DNA from: Streptomyces daqingensis
GTDB taxonomy: Bacteria > Actinomycetota > Actinomycetes > Streptomycetales > Streptomycetaceae
Reading direction: 5' to 3'
DNA: 64,000 bases
NCBI RefSeq assembly: GCF_014645895.1
Contig: NZ_BMMP01000001.1
Coordinates: 409,624-473,623, forward strand
The notes under the pieces are model-generated. The model was not told where the DNA came from, did no database searches, and saw only the letters and a program-made list of their open reading frames with translations. Below, one piece after another: positions 27,238-35,008 of the stretch; position 1 is the stretch's first letter, and each line of letters starts with the position of its first letter. A program made the position numbers and the translations under genes.

Positions 27238-27702
27238 ATGGCGCACGCGAGCGGCATGCCGCCGACCTCTCACGCCAACCCCTCAGCCAGGCGTTCACGC
27301 CGCAAGAGCCCCGCCCGGATCGCCCTCGAAGTGGCCCTGTGGGCGGTGCAGCTGTACCTTGCCTACTTCTTCGTGACCGTCGGAGCCATCCCGGCACTGA
27401 CCGCCGAGTCCGGTGCACAGGACACGTTCGAGAAGATCGGCATCGGCCTGTGGTTCATGTACCTCACAGGCACCCTCGAACTGCTGGGCGCCGTCGCGCT
27501 GCTCACGCCCTGGTTCTCCGGCCTGGGCGCGCTCGGCCTGATGGGCGTCATGACGGGCGCCTGCATCACGCACCTGACGCTGATGGACGGCAAGGGCGTG
27601 GAGACGCCCGCGATGATGCTCGTCCCGCTGCTCGTCATCGTCATCGGACGCTGGGGAACGATCACGCAGCTCCTCAACCGCCTCCGCGGCGGCGGCCGGT
27701 AG
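27238..27702 (+). CDS. DoxX family membrane protein
   Basis: This four-helix DoxX-type integral membrane protein has 154 residues after a basic tail of about 28. The family-typical segment KIGIGLWFMYLTGTLELLGAVALL is at about 66-90. DoxX relatives are linked to thiol redox stress or act as subunits of membrane oxidoreductases. GAAGGAG 7 bases upstream sets the ATG. A second DoxX gene follows 130 bases on. Confidence 0.88.
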   Translation: MAHASGMPPTSHANPSARRSRRKSPARIALEVALWAVQLYLAYFFVTVGAIPALTAESGAQDTFEKIGIGLWFMYLTGTLELLGAVALLTPWFSGLGALGLMGVMTGACITHLTLMDGKGVETPAMMLVPLLVIVIGRWGTITQLLNRLRGGGR

Positions 27703-27832
27703 CGACGACCGCGAGTAAGGCCGGAACGGCCTGAAGACCTCCGGCCGCCCAGACTGCGATGAGAAGCGGGCGGCCGCGCGGTCTCCTCTCCGGTGGGTAC
27801 GTCCGTACCCCCTCCCGGAGAGGAGACCCGCG

Positions 27833-28276
27833 ATGAACCAGTCAGCCGGCACACCGTCGGAACCCAGGGGCGCCGTTCCCGTCGTCAGGGCGGCACGCGG
27901 CAGGGAACTGGCCCTGCGCTCCCTTCAGGCGCTCCTCGCCTTGTTCTACGTGTTCGCGAGCGCCCTGCCCAAGCTCATCGCCCATCCCTCCGCCACCGAG
28001 GGCTTCGAGCAGATCGGCTTCGGCATGTGGTTCATGTACGCGATAGGCGTGCTGGAACTCGCCGGCGGCATCGCGCTGGTGGTCCCGCGGCTCGCGGGGC
28101 TCTCCGCGCTGGCGCTCATCGCCTTGATGGCCGGCGCCTTCATCACCCAGGTCGCCGTCTTCGACGGCCGCAACGCCTACACGCCTCTGCTGCTCATGGT
28201 GCCGCTCGGTGCGATCGCGTGGGTTCGCCGGGGGACCGTCACGGCCCTCGCCGCACGTCTGCGCGGAACGGCCTGA
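27833..28276 (+). CDS. DoxX family membrane protein, second copy
   Basis: This 147-residue DoxX protein has the same layout as its neighbour: EQIGFGMWFMYAIGVLELAGGIALV matches the upstream copy closely, so the two look like diverged duplicates. GGAGAGGAG precedes the ATG. It ends only 4 bases from the stop of a convergent gene, with no room for a separate terminator. Confidence 0.88.
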   Translation: MNQSAGTPSEPRGAVPVVRAARGRELALRSLQALLALFYVFASALPKLIAHPSATEGFEQIGFGMWFMYAIGVLELAGGIALVVPRLAGLSALALIALMAGAFITQVAVFDGRNAYTPLLLMVPLGAIAWVRRGTVTALAARLRGTA

Positions 28277-28280
28277 GACG

Positions 28281-28640
28281 TCAGGAGCCGAGGACGGACC
28301 GCACCGCCTCGGGAGTGCGGCCGACGACAGCGCTCCCGTCGTCGGCGGTGATGATGGGCCGCTGGATCAACTCCGGGCGGGTGGCGAGGGCTTCGAGCCA
28401 GCGAGCACGGTGCTCCCCGTCGCGCGGCCAGTCCCCGACGCCCAGCTCGGCGGCGGCCGGTTCCCCGGTGCGGGTGATGTCCCACGGTTCCAGCGAGAGC
28501 CGGTCCAGTACGGCTTCGAGCTCCTGCACGGTCGGCGGCTGCTCCAGGTAGCGCCTGACCGTGTAGGAGGCCCCCTCGGCGTCCATCAGCGAGATCGCTG
28601 AACGGCACTTGGAACAGGCGGGGTTGATCCAGATCTCCAT
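28281..28640 (-). CDS. ArsC/Spx-family protein, internal start
   Basis: This 119-residue thioredoxin-fold protein is of the arsenate-reductase-like group. Candidate catalytic Cys9 sits in INPACSKCRSA, and the Arg-containing RPIITADD segment that closes the active site is near residue 93. GGAAGGA lies 10 bases before the ATG, so it can be translated without the upstream regulator domain. No ars repressor or arsenite pump is nearby, so arsenate reduction is not implied. Confidence 0.65.
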   Translation of the reverse strand: MEIWINPACSKCRSAISLMDAEGASYTVRRYLEQPPTVQELEAVLDRLSLEPWDITRTGEPAAAELGVGDWPRDGEHRARWLEALATRPELIQRPIITADDGSAVVGRTPEAVRSVLGS

Positions 28641-29642
28641 GCTTCGGCTGTCCTTCCGGTGGGATTGCGGTGCCCGGCCCAGGGCGGGCTCCTCGTTGCG
28701 GAACGTGCGTCGGTGAGCCGAGGGGCCCACCCCGCGGCGGGCGGCGAAGTGGTGCCGCAGGGTGTCTCCGCTGCCGAAACCGGCGCGTGCCGCCACGGCG
28801 TCCACCGGCAGTGCGGTGCTCTCCAGCAACTCCTCGGCGAGCTGCAGCCGTTGATCCAGCAGCCAGCGGTGCGGCGTCGTACCGGTCGCCGCCTTGAAGT
28901 GCCGGGCGAAGGTACGCGGCGACATGGCCGCACGGCCGGCCAGGGCCTCCACCGTCAGCGGCTCGTCGAGGTGCTCCTGCATCCAGTCGAGCAGTCCGGT
29001 GAGCCCGTATCCGGTCTTCGCCGCGGGCACGGGCATCTCGATGAACTGCGCCTGCCCGCCCGAGCGGTGTGCAGGCACGACCATGCGGCGGGCCAGCGCG
29101 TTGGCTGTGGCCGCACCGTGCTCGAGACGGACGAGGTGGAGGCAGGCGTCGATGCCGGCAGCGGCGCCGGCACTGGTGAGGACCGGGCCGTCCTCGACGT
29201 ACAGCACGTCCCGGTCCACCCGCACGCGCGGATAGCGGCGCGCGAGGCGGTCGGCGAACTGCCAGTGCGTGGCGGCCCCCCGCCCGTCCAGGAGCCCGGC
29301 CGCCGCCAGCAGGAAGGCGCCCGTGCACACGGACAGCACACGGGCGCCACGGGCGACCGCCTCCCTCAGCGCCTCCACCAGCTCCTGGGGCGGGTCCGCT
29401 TCGAGCTGCGGCCAGGCAGGCACGGTGACGAGATCGGCGTCCGCGACGCGCTCCGGGCCGTGCCCGGCGAGCAGCGTGAAGCCCGACGTCGTCCGGACGG
29501 GACCGGGCGTCGCGGCGCACACGGCGAAGTCGTGCACGGGGAGGCCGTCGTCGGAGCGGTCCAGCCCGAAGACCTGGGCGACGACGCCCAGTTCGAAAGC
29601 GGCTGCCTGCTCGCCCACCAGCGCGACGACGTTGCGGAGCAT
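28281..29642 (-). CDS. GlxA/AraC regulator in frame with ArsC-like protein
   Basis: Residues 1 to about 185 form a DJ-1/PfpI-like domain with the nucleophile-elbow-type SVCTGAFLLAAAGLL. Residues 215-315 form the double AraC HTH (VEALAGRAAMSPRTFARHFKAATGTTPHRWLLDQRLQLAEELLE and GFGSGDTLRHHFAARRGVGPSAHRRTF). This is the full GlxA layout. The frame then continues without a stop through a 20-residue linker into a complete ArsC-type protein, giving 453 residues. These families are normally separate proteins. The ArsC part also has its own start (listed separately). Confidence 0.8.
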   Translation of the reverse strand: MLRNVVALVGEQAAAFELGVVAQVFGLDRSDDGLPVHDFAVCAATPGPVRTTSGFTLLAGHGPERVADADLVTVPAWPQLEADPPQELVEALREAVARGARVLSVCTGAFLLAAAGLLDGRGAATHWQFADRLARRYPRVRVDRDVLYVEDGPVLTSAGAAAGIDACLHLVRLEHGAATANALARRMVVPAHRSGGQAQFIEMPVPAAKTGYGLTGLLDWMQEHLDEPLTVEALAGRAAMSPRTFARHFKAATGTTPHRWLLDQRLQLAEELLESTALPVDAVAARAGFGSGDTLRHHFAARRGVGPSAHRRTFRNEEPALGRAPQSHRKDSRSMEIWINPACSKCRSAISLMDAEGASYTVRRYLEQPPTVQELEAVLDRLSLEPWDITRTGEPAAAELGVGDWPRDGEHRARWLEALATRPELIQRPIITADDGSAVVGRTPEAVRSVLGS

Positions 29643-29723
29643 GAGCCCATCATGGCAGAAAGTTCCGGGATCCTGACATCCCTGCCAGTATCGCTCTGAG
29701 CGGGAGCCGAGCAGGCTTCCGGC

Positions 29724-30785
29724 ATGGACACCTGCACAGACCCGGCCGGGCAGTCCGGTCACACCGCTCCCGGCAGCGGCTCCGGTACCGGTGCCTTCCC
29801 CCTGCCCGGCACCACCGCCGCCACCGTGGCCGTCCCCGCACCGGGGAGCGGCCCCCAGCGCTGGGCCGGCGCGCCCAGCGCCCTGTACGACGCGGACGGC
29901 TCGCTCCTCCTCGCGTACCGCGTGCGGGATGCGGGGGAGGACCGCAACGTCGTCGCCCGCACCTTCGACGGCAGCACCTACACCGCCGTCGCGGTCCTCG
30001 AGAGCGGCCGCCTGGACGCGATGATGGTCGAACGGCCCGCTCTCGTCCGGACGCCCGCCGGCACCCTTCGCCTCTACGTCAGCTGCGCCACGCCCGGCAC
30101 GAAGCACTGGTGGGTGGGCGTGCTGGAGGCGCCCACGGCGGAGGAGCTGCCCGGTGCGGTGCTGCGGCCCGTCTTCCGCGGCGATCACGCCACCGCCGTG
30201 AAGGACCCGGTGATCCGGTGCCGCGACGGGCGCTGGGAGGCGTGGCTGTGCTGCCACCCCCTTGACCGGCCCGGCCACGAGGACCGCATGTTCACCGCGT
30301 ACGCGACCAGCGAGGACGGTCTGGAATGGCGCTGGCGGGGCCCGGTGCTCCGAGGGCGCCCCGGTGCCTGGGACGCCAGGGGCGCCCGGCTGACGTCCGT
30401 CCTCCCCGACGGCCGTGCGAGTTACGACGGGCGGGCCCGCGCGGAGGAGAACTGGTTCGAGCGGACCGGCCTCGCCGCCGGGGAAGTCGTGGACGGCGCC
30501 CCGCAGTTCAGCGCCCTGGGGCGGGAGCCGGTCGCCGACGTCCGCTACCTCGAGGTGCTGCCGCTTCCCGGAGCGGCGGGGCACCGCATCTTCTACGAGG
30601 CCCGGCTGCGGGACGGAAGCCACGAGCTGCGCACCGAGCTGATCCTCCCCGAGGAGTGGTCGCGCCAGCGGTGGTGCTCTTCGTCGTGCTCCAGCGGCAC
30701 ATCGTCGGAGCGCTCACGGCGGGTGCCGTCGAGACGTGACAGCCGTGGCGGCAGCGTGAGAGCCGCCGGTAGTCTGCGCGGATGA
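29724..30785 (+). CDS. Glycosidase-like (GH43-type propeller) protein with foreign C-terminus
   Basis: Residues 40 to about 312 look like a five-bladed propeller of the GH43/GH130-like group: short repeated units such as SALYDADGSLLLAYRVRD, ERPALVRTPAGTLRLYVS, DPVIRCRDGRWEAWL and YATSEDGLEWRWRG. No signal peptide is present. From about residue 313 the tail becomes Ser/Arg-rich. The same DNA in another frame encodes a sugar ABC permease C-terminus, so the last 40 residues probably come from a recombination junction. The stop overlaps the next ATG as ATGA. Confidence 0.65.
   Translation: MDTCTDPAGQSGHTAPGSGSGTGAFPLPGTTAATVAVPAPGSGPQRWAGAPSALYDADGSLLLAYRVRDAGEDRNVVARTFDGSTYTAVAVLESGRLDAMMVERPALVRTPAGTLRLYVSCATPGTKHWWVGVLEAPTAEELPGAVLRPVFRGDHATAVKDPVIRCRDGRWEAWLCCHPLDRPGHEDRMFTAYATSEDGLEWRWRGPVLRGRPGAWDARGARLTSVLPDGRASYDGRARAEENWFERTGLAAGEVVDGAPQFSALGREPVADVRYLEVLPLPGAAGHRIFYEARLRDGSHELRTELILPEEWSRQRWCSSSCSSGTSSERSRRVPSRRDSRGGSVRAAGSLRG
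30656..30739 (+). pseudogene. Remnant of a sugar ABC permease (MalG-type) C-terminus
   Basis: Reading in the frame beginning GTG GTC GCG CCA at 30656, the last 27 residues before TGA include LFVVLQRHIVGALTAGAV. This is the hallmark C-terminus of MalG-like carbohydrate ABC permeases. No upstream permease sequence remains; the frame enters the glycosidase-like gene. It marks a lost transporter gene. Confidence 0.6.
30770..30775 (+). promoter_or_regulatory. Candidate -10 box for the phosphatase gene, leaderless
   Basis: TAGTCT ends 6 bases before the ATG at 30782, which has no ribosome site. A transcript starting on the A of the start codon is likely, in addition to read-through from upstream. 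Confidence 0.45.
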
Positions 30786-31213
30786 CCGAGACCTGGGAGA
30801 CGGGTGCCCCCGGCGTGCTCCGGCTGCCATCCGGGCGCTCCGTGCGCGGGCGCGGGCTGCGCAGGCCGCTGCCGCCCGGCCCGCAGCCCGCCTTCTCCGT
30901 GTTCCTGCTCGGCAAGCAGCCACCCGAAGTCCCCTGGGACTCACGGTGGTTGCGCTGGCCGGACTTCCGCGTGCCCAGCTCCCGCACCCAGGCCCAGGCG
31001 CTGCTCTGCGAGGCCTGGTCGCGGGCCGCGGACGAACGCGTCGAGGTGGCATGCGGCGGCGGACGCGGGCGCACGGGCACGGCGCTCGCCGCCCTGGCCG
31101 TCCTGGACGGCGTGCCGCCCGCCGAAGCGGTCGACTTCGTACGCCGGCACTACGACCCGCGCGCGGTGGAGACGCCCTGGCAGCGCCGCTGGGTGCTGCG
31201 CTTCACCGACTGA
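30782..31213 (+). CDS. Protein-tyrosine-phosphatase-like protein
   Basis: This 143-residue protein has the P-loop VACGGGRGRTGTALAAL (about residues 90-106), matching the Cys-x5-Arg signature of protein tyrosine and dual-specificity phosphatases. The usual His before the Cys is replaced by Ala, which is seen in some actinomycete members. The candidate general acid Asp lies in WPDFRVPSS (about residue 60). It is coupled by ATGA to the upstream gene and may also have a leaderless transcript. Substrate is unknown. Confidence 0.78.
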   Translation: MTETWETGAPGVLRLPSGRSVRGRGLRRPLPPGPQPAFSVFLLGKQPPEVPWDSRWLRWPDFRVPSSRTQAQALLCEAWSRAADERVEVACGGGRGRTGTALAALAVLDGVPPAEAVDFVRRHYDPRAVETPWQRRWVLRFTD

Positions 31214-31264
31214 GGGAGCCGCCCGCCGGCGGACTTCCGCGGACGCGAAGCCGGTCGGGTCCGG

Positions 31265-32035
31265 TCACCAGTCCGGGTCGCGCCCCAGGACGGTCCGCCC
31301 CCCGTCGACCGGCACCGTCGCACCGGTGATGAACCCGGCGTCGGGGGAGAGCAGGTACGCGATGGCAGCAGCCGTCTCCTCGGGCCGTCCCACCCGGCCC
31401 AGCGGGTGCAGCGCGCGCAGCTCGTCCTCGACGCGCGCCGCCACTGCCGGGCCGGCGGCGGCGAGTTGACCGGTGTGGCGCTCCGTGGCGACGGAGCCGG
31501 GAGCGACCGCGTTGACGCGTATCCCGTACGGCCCGTACTCGACGGCCAGCGCCCGGGTCAGCCCTTCCACGGCAGCCTTGGCGGTGACGTAGGGCGTGCA
31601 GCCGGGGACGGCCCGAGTGGCCTGGTGCGACGTGACGTTGACGATGCTGCCGGGTGTGCCGTCCGCGAGGAACCGGCGGAGGGCCGCCGCGCATCCGGCG
31701 ACCGCCGGGTCGAGGCTGCCCGCGATCAGGCCGAGCACGGCGGAGACCGGGGTGTCGTGGAGCGAGGCGTCCCGGAAGACGGCGGCGTTGTTCACCCAGC
31801 CCTTCAGCGTTCCGGCGCTCTGCGCGAGGTCCGCGGCCCGTTCGGTCACCGCGGGGTCGTCCGCGCTGCCGGTCACCGCGACGGCCCGGTCCGCGGAGGG
31901 GTGCTCCCGGACCCACTGGAGGGCGGCCGCGTCCACGTCGACCGCGACCACCGCGTGGGAATCGCGGAGCAGCCGCTCGGTGAGGGCCCGGCCGATGCCG
32001 CGGGCCGCACCGGTCACCACGTAGACGTCGCCCAT
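31265..32035 (-). CDS. SDR family oxidoreductase
   Basis: This 256-residue classical short-chain dehydrogenase has the cofactor loop TGAARGIG (residues 9-16), NNAA, the catalytic Ser in NVTSHQ, Tyr and Lys in YVTAK, and a C-terminal VDGG. Candidate acidic cofactor selector Asp in AVDVDAA suggests NAD over NADP. GAGGAGGG precedes the ATG; 22 residues of the longer frame are left out. A LacI-type palindrome lies 80 bases upstream. Substrate is unknown. Confidence 0.88.
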   Translation of the reverse strand: MGDVYVVTGAARGIGRALTERLLRDSHAVVAVDVDAAALQWVREHPSADRAVAVTGSADDPAVTERAADLAQSAGTLKGWVNNAAVFRDASLHDTPVSAVLGLIAGSLDPAVAGCAAALRRFLADGTPGSIVNVTSHQATRAVPGCTPYVTAKAAVEGLTRALAVEYGPYGIRVNAVAPGSVATERHTGQLAAAGPAVAARVEDELRALHPLGRVGRPEETAAAIAYLLSPDAGFITGATVPVDGGRTVLGRDPDW

Positions 32036-32115
32036 GGGTCCGCCCTCCTCGCTTCGCGTCCTTCCGGGGCGAAACCACCCTTCCCTCCGCTCGCGAGCCA
32101 TGTCAACTGCATCTG

Positions 32116-32129
32116 TCGAAGCACTTCGA
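32116..32129. promoter_or_regulatory. Palindromic operator, LacI type
   Basis: TCGAAGCACTTCGA is symmetric in 12 of 14 bases with a central CA. It lies 81 bases before the SDR start and 77 bases after the lacI-type gene's stop. A TTGACA (plus-strand TGTCAA at 32101-32106) lies next to it in the SDR direction. The neighbouring LacI protein is the natural candidate to bind it. Confidence 0.5.
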
Positions 32130-32206
32130 TTCCGCTCCCGTGGAGGGGGCGGGGAGCGGCACGCTCCGGCGCATCGGGGGCCCGGGTGCCGCCGCTGGAC
32201 GCGGTC

Positions 32207-33211
32207 TCAGGTCGAGCCGCGCCGCACCAGCTCCAGCCGGAGCGCGACCTCCCGTACCGCTGCCGCCTCCTTGCCGGACATCCGCTTGCGCAGCAGTTCC
32301 AAAGCGGCCCTGCCGGACTCCTCGAGAGGCTGGCGGACCGTCGTCAGGTCCAGGGCTTCGGCGAGTTCGCTGTCGTCGAACCCGGCCACGGCCACGTCGC
32401 CGGGCACCGCCAGGCCGAGGCGCTGTGCCGCCCTCACGACGCCCGCGGCGAGGGTGTCGTCAGCGGCGAAGACCGCCGTAGGGCGCTGCTCGCCGGAGAG
32501 CAGCGAGGCGGCCGCTGCGGCGGACGCCTCCAGGCTGTGCTCCGTGAACCGCACGTGGGTTTCGCCGAGCGGGCATCCGGCCTCGGTCAGGGACGCGCGG
32601 AACCCGGACAGCCGTTTGCGGGTGGGGGAGAGGTGGTCGTCGGACTGCTGCCTCTCGCCGACGAACCCGAAGTCCGTGTGGCCCCGCCCCGTCAGGTGTT
32701 CCGCCACGAGACGGCCACCGGAGGAGTCGTCCGTGTGGATGGAGTCGAAGCCAGGGTGGCGCACGTCGACCAGGACGGCCGGCAGCCCCTGCGCCCGCAG
32801 GCGTCCGGCCGCGGCCTCCTCCAGCGGCAGGCTCACCACGAGGAGCCCGTCCAGCTGTCCGGTCAGCGGCAGGCTCGCGAGCAGGGGGGAGGCGCTGCGA
32901 GCGGCCGACTCCTGGTCGAAGACGACGACTTCGAGGGGCCGCCCCGCCGCCTCGTGCAGCACGCCGTTCAGCCGCCGGGCCGCGGAGGGATAGGAGGTGA
33001 AGGGCGCGAGCACTCCGATACGGCCGACGCCCTTGCGTGCCTTGACCACGGCCTCGGTCTTGGGCGTGTAGCCGAGGGCGTCCGCGGCGGTCAGGACGCG
33101 CTCGCGGGTCCCGGCGCTCACGCGGGCAGGGTTGTTGAGCGCCAGCGAGACCGTGGAGATGCTCACGCCCGCTTCCGCTGCGACGTCGTAGATGGTGGCG
33201 CGGCTCGGCAA
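32207..33211 (-). CDS. LacI-family transcriptional regulator
   Basis: This 334-residue LacI/GalR repressor has the N-terminal HTH TIYDVAAEAGVSISTVSLALNNPARVS, the hinge-helix region, and a full periplasmic-binding-fold sugar domain (GRIGVLAPF..., VFAADDTLAAGVVRAAQRLG, VAGFDDSELAEALDLTTVRQP). The effector is unknown. It is on the same strand as the SDR gene downstream, with a palindrome between them that may be its operator. Confidence 0.93.
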   Translation of the reverse strand: MPSRATIYDVAAEAGVSISTVSLALNNPARVSAGTRERVLTAADALGYTPKTEAVVKARKGVGRIGVLAPFTSYPSAARRLNGVLHEAAGRPLEVVVFDQESAARSASPLLASLPLTGQLDGLLVVSLPLEEAAAGRLRAQGLPAVLVDVRHPGFDSIHTDDSSGGRLVAEHLTGRGHTDFGFVGERQQSDDHLSPTRKRLSGFRASLTEAGCPLGETHVRFTEHSLEASAAAAASLLSGEQRPTAVFAADDTLAAGVVRAAQRLGLAVPGDVAVAGFDDSELAEALDLTTVRQPLEESGRAALELLRKRMSGKEAAAVREVALRLELVRRGST

Positions 33212-33327
33212 CTGCCCTCAGCTTTCCTTGACTTGACCCATGCGGGGCGCATCGTAGACCGGCGGGCCCGCGGGACGCCCGCGCCCGGCGGGGCGCCCGC
33301 GGCGCGGGGGAGGGGTCGGGCGGCCGT

Positions 33328-33777
33328 TCACTGGACGTCGAACTCGTTGCCCTCGGGGTCCGCCATGGTCACGTGGCTGCCGCCCTGCGCCTCGACCCTG
33401 TGCAGCACCTTCGCGCCGATCTCGGTGAGGCGGCGCACCTCCGCGTCGCGCTGCCCGGGGCCGACGTGCAGATCGACGTGGAGGCGGTTCTTGCCCTGCT
33501 TCGCCTCGGGGACGGCCTGGAAGAGCAGGCGCCTGCCCAGGCCCGTGCCGCTGGCGGCGTCGACCGGATCGTCGGGGTGGCGTACAGCGGCCAGCAGGCG
33601 CCAGACCTTACGGCCGTCGACCACGGTGTAGTCGTTCTCGCCGACGGCTCCGGCTTCGAGGAGCCGGTCGATGAGCGCGCTGTTGTCCTCCACCTCGTAG
33701 CCCAGGGCGAGGGCCCAGAACCGGGCGAGCTGCAGCGGGTCGGAGCAGTCGACGACGAGTTTCCAGTCCACGGCCAT
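33328..33777 (-). CDS. VOC/glyoxalase-like domain protein
   Basis: This 149-residue protein of the Glyoxalase_6-like VOC group is a two-module beta-alpha-beta fold. Visible marks are WKLVVDCSDPLQLARFWALALGYEVED at the N-terminus, NRLHVDLHVGP in the middle, and HVTMADPEGNEFDVQ at the end, which carries the usual Glu. Many such Streptomyces proteins have no known substrate. The ATG choice removes 46 unlikely residues of a longer frame. Confidence 0.85.
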   Translation of the reverse strand: MAVDWKLVVDCSDPLQLARFWALALGYEVEDNSALIDRLLEAGAVGENDYTVVDGRKVWRLLAAVRHPDDPVDAASGTGLGRRLLFQAVPEAKQGKNRLHVDLHVGPGQRDAEVRRLTEIGAKVLHRVEAQGGSHVTMADPEGNEFDVQ

Positions 33778-33887
33778 GGGGTCCTCCAGGGTGGGGAGAG
33801 CTTCGCGCGGCGGGGGCGAGGGGCGAGGGTCAGGGTGATGACGAGCGGCCGAGTGGATTCCGTGCGGCCTCCCCCGCTGAAACCACT

Positions 33888-33893
33888 TATACT
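33888..33893 (+). promoter_or_regulatory. -10 box of a leaderless CGNR gene
   Basis: TATACT, close to the ideal -10 hexamer, ends 6 bases before the ATG at 33900. There is no ribosome site, so the mRNA probably begins at the start codon. Confidence 0.6.
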
Positions 33894-33899
33894 GGTTAC

Positions 33900-34541
33900 A
33901 TGAACGCCGAGGCAACAGGCCTGGTCATGCACTCGCCCGACGGCACCCGATACGTCTTCGACCCGGGAGCCCTCTGCCTTGAGTTGCTCACCACGGGCGG
34001 CCCGGGCGGCCCGGGCGACCTGGCGGCCTTCGAGGTACTCCGCACACCTGGCGACCTGGCCGGATGGCTGGCGAGGTCACGTCTTGGCCTGGCCCGGGAG
34101 GACGTCCGGGTGACCGGCGGCGAACTGGCGGCGGCCCACCGGCTCCGCGACGCCCTCTGGGGACTGGCGCGCGCCGCCGCGCACGGGCAGAGGCGGGAGG
34201 CCCGCCATACGGCGGAGGTGAACCGCGCCGCTGCCCACCCTCCGCCCGTCCCGCGGATGGAGGAGGACGGAGCCCGCGGCTGGCAGCCGTCCGTAGCCGG
34301 CAGCCAGGCCCTCTCGGCCATAGCCCGTGACGCGGTGGAGCTGTTCACGGGTCCCTTCGCCTCCCGGGTGCGCGAATGCGGGGCGCCCGACTGCCGTCTC
34401 GTCTTCGTGGACGTCTCGCGCCCCGGCCGCCGGCGCTGGTGCGCGATGGAGCGTTGCGGGAACCGCCACAAGGTCCGGGCCCTTCGCGCCCGGCGCGTGA
34501 GGGACGACGCACGCGAGAGCGACGAGAAGGAGGAGTCATGA
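33900..34541 (+). CDS. ABATE/CGNR zinc-finger regulator
   Basis: This 213-residue protein has an N-terminal ABATE domain (FDPGALCLELLTTGG and following helices) and a C-terminal CGNR zinc finger: CGAPDCRLVFVD...RRWCAMERCGNRHKV, with four Cys ligands at about 160-190. The family is taken to be stress- or ligand-responsive transcription regulators. It appears leaderless. It ends in an ATGA overlap with an SRPBCC gene that it probably co-expresses. Confidence 0.9.
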   Translation: MNAEATGLVMHSPDGTRYVFDPGALCLELLTTGGPGGPGDLAAFEVLRTPGDLAGWLARSRLGLAREDVRVTGGELAAAHRLRDALWGLARAAAHGQRREARHTAEVNRAAAHPPPVPRMEEDGARGWQPSVAGSQALSAIARDAVELFTGPFASRVRECGAPDCRLVFVDVSRPGRRRWCAMERCGNRHKVRALRARRVRDDARESDEKEES

Positions 34542-34951
34542 CCAGACCCACAGGACTGACGAAGGACGCCGGCTACGAGATCGGCGTCTCCAAGACCCTG
34601 CCCGTGCCGCCCGGAGCGGTATGGGACTACCTGACCGGTCCGGAAGGCCAGGCGGCCTGGCTCGGCGAGGGCCCCTCCGTCGAGCTGCGCAGGGGTGCCC
34701 GGTACACCCTCGCCGACGGCACCGCCGGCGAGGTGCGCGGCTGCCAGCCCGGCGTCCGCCTCCGCCTGACGCGCCGTCCGCCGGAAGGCGGAGAGAGCAC
34801 CGTCCAGTTCACCATCCAGGCGCGGGGGAGCAGGTCCGTGCTCCAGTTCCACCAGGAGAGACTCGCCGACGCGCAGGAGCGAGAACGGCAGCGGCACCAC
34901 TGGCGAGCGGTGATGGAGCGCGTCACGTACGCGCTCACGCCCGCAGTCTGA
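34538..34951 (+). CDS. SRPBCC (AHSA1-like) domain protein
   Basis: This 137-residue START-like fold protein of the AHSA1 group has VSKTLPVPPGAVWDYLTGPEGQAAWLGEG at residues 17-45 and a C-terminal amphipathic helix (HHWRAVMERVTYAL). Members bind hydrophobic ligands in a central cavity. AAGGAGGAG precedes the ATG, which overlaps the CGNR stop. The CGNR-SRPBCC pair suggests a ligand-binding partner under the same control. Confidence 0.87.
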   Translation: MTRPTGLTKDAGYEIGVSKTLPVPPGAVWDYLTGPEGQAAWLGEGPSVELRRGARYTLADGTAGEVRGCQPGVRLRLTRRPPEGGESTVQFTIQARGSRSVLQFHQERLADAQERERQRHHWRAVMERVTYALTPAV

Positions 34952-35008
34952 CCGCGCGGCACCCGGCCGGGCCCCGCACCCGGAGACGGAGGAGAGCGTG
35001 GGGACGGT

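Noticed and set aside
27833..28276. Arsenic-resistance island (DoxX beside ArsC-like gene)
   Set aside because: There is no arsR or arsenite efflux gene; the ArsC-type fold is also used by Spx-like proteins.
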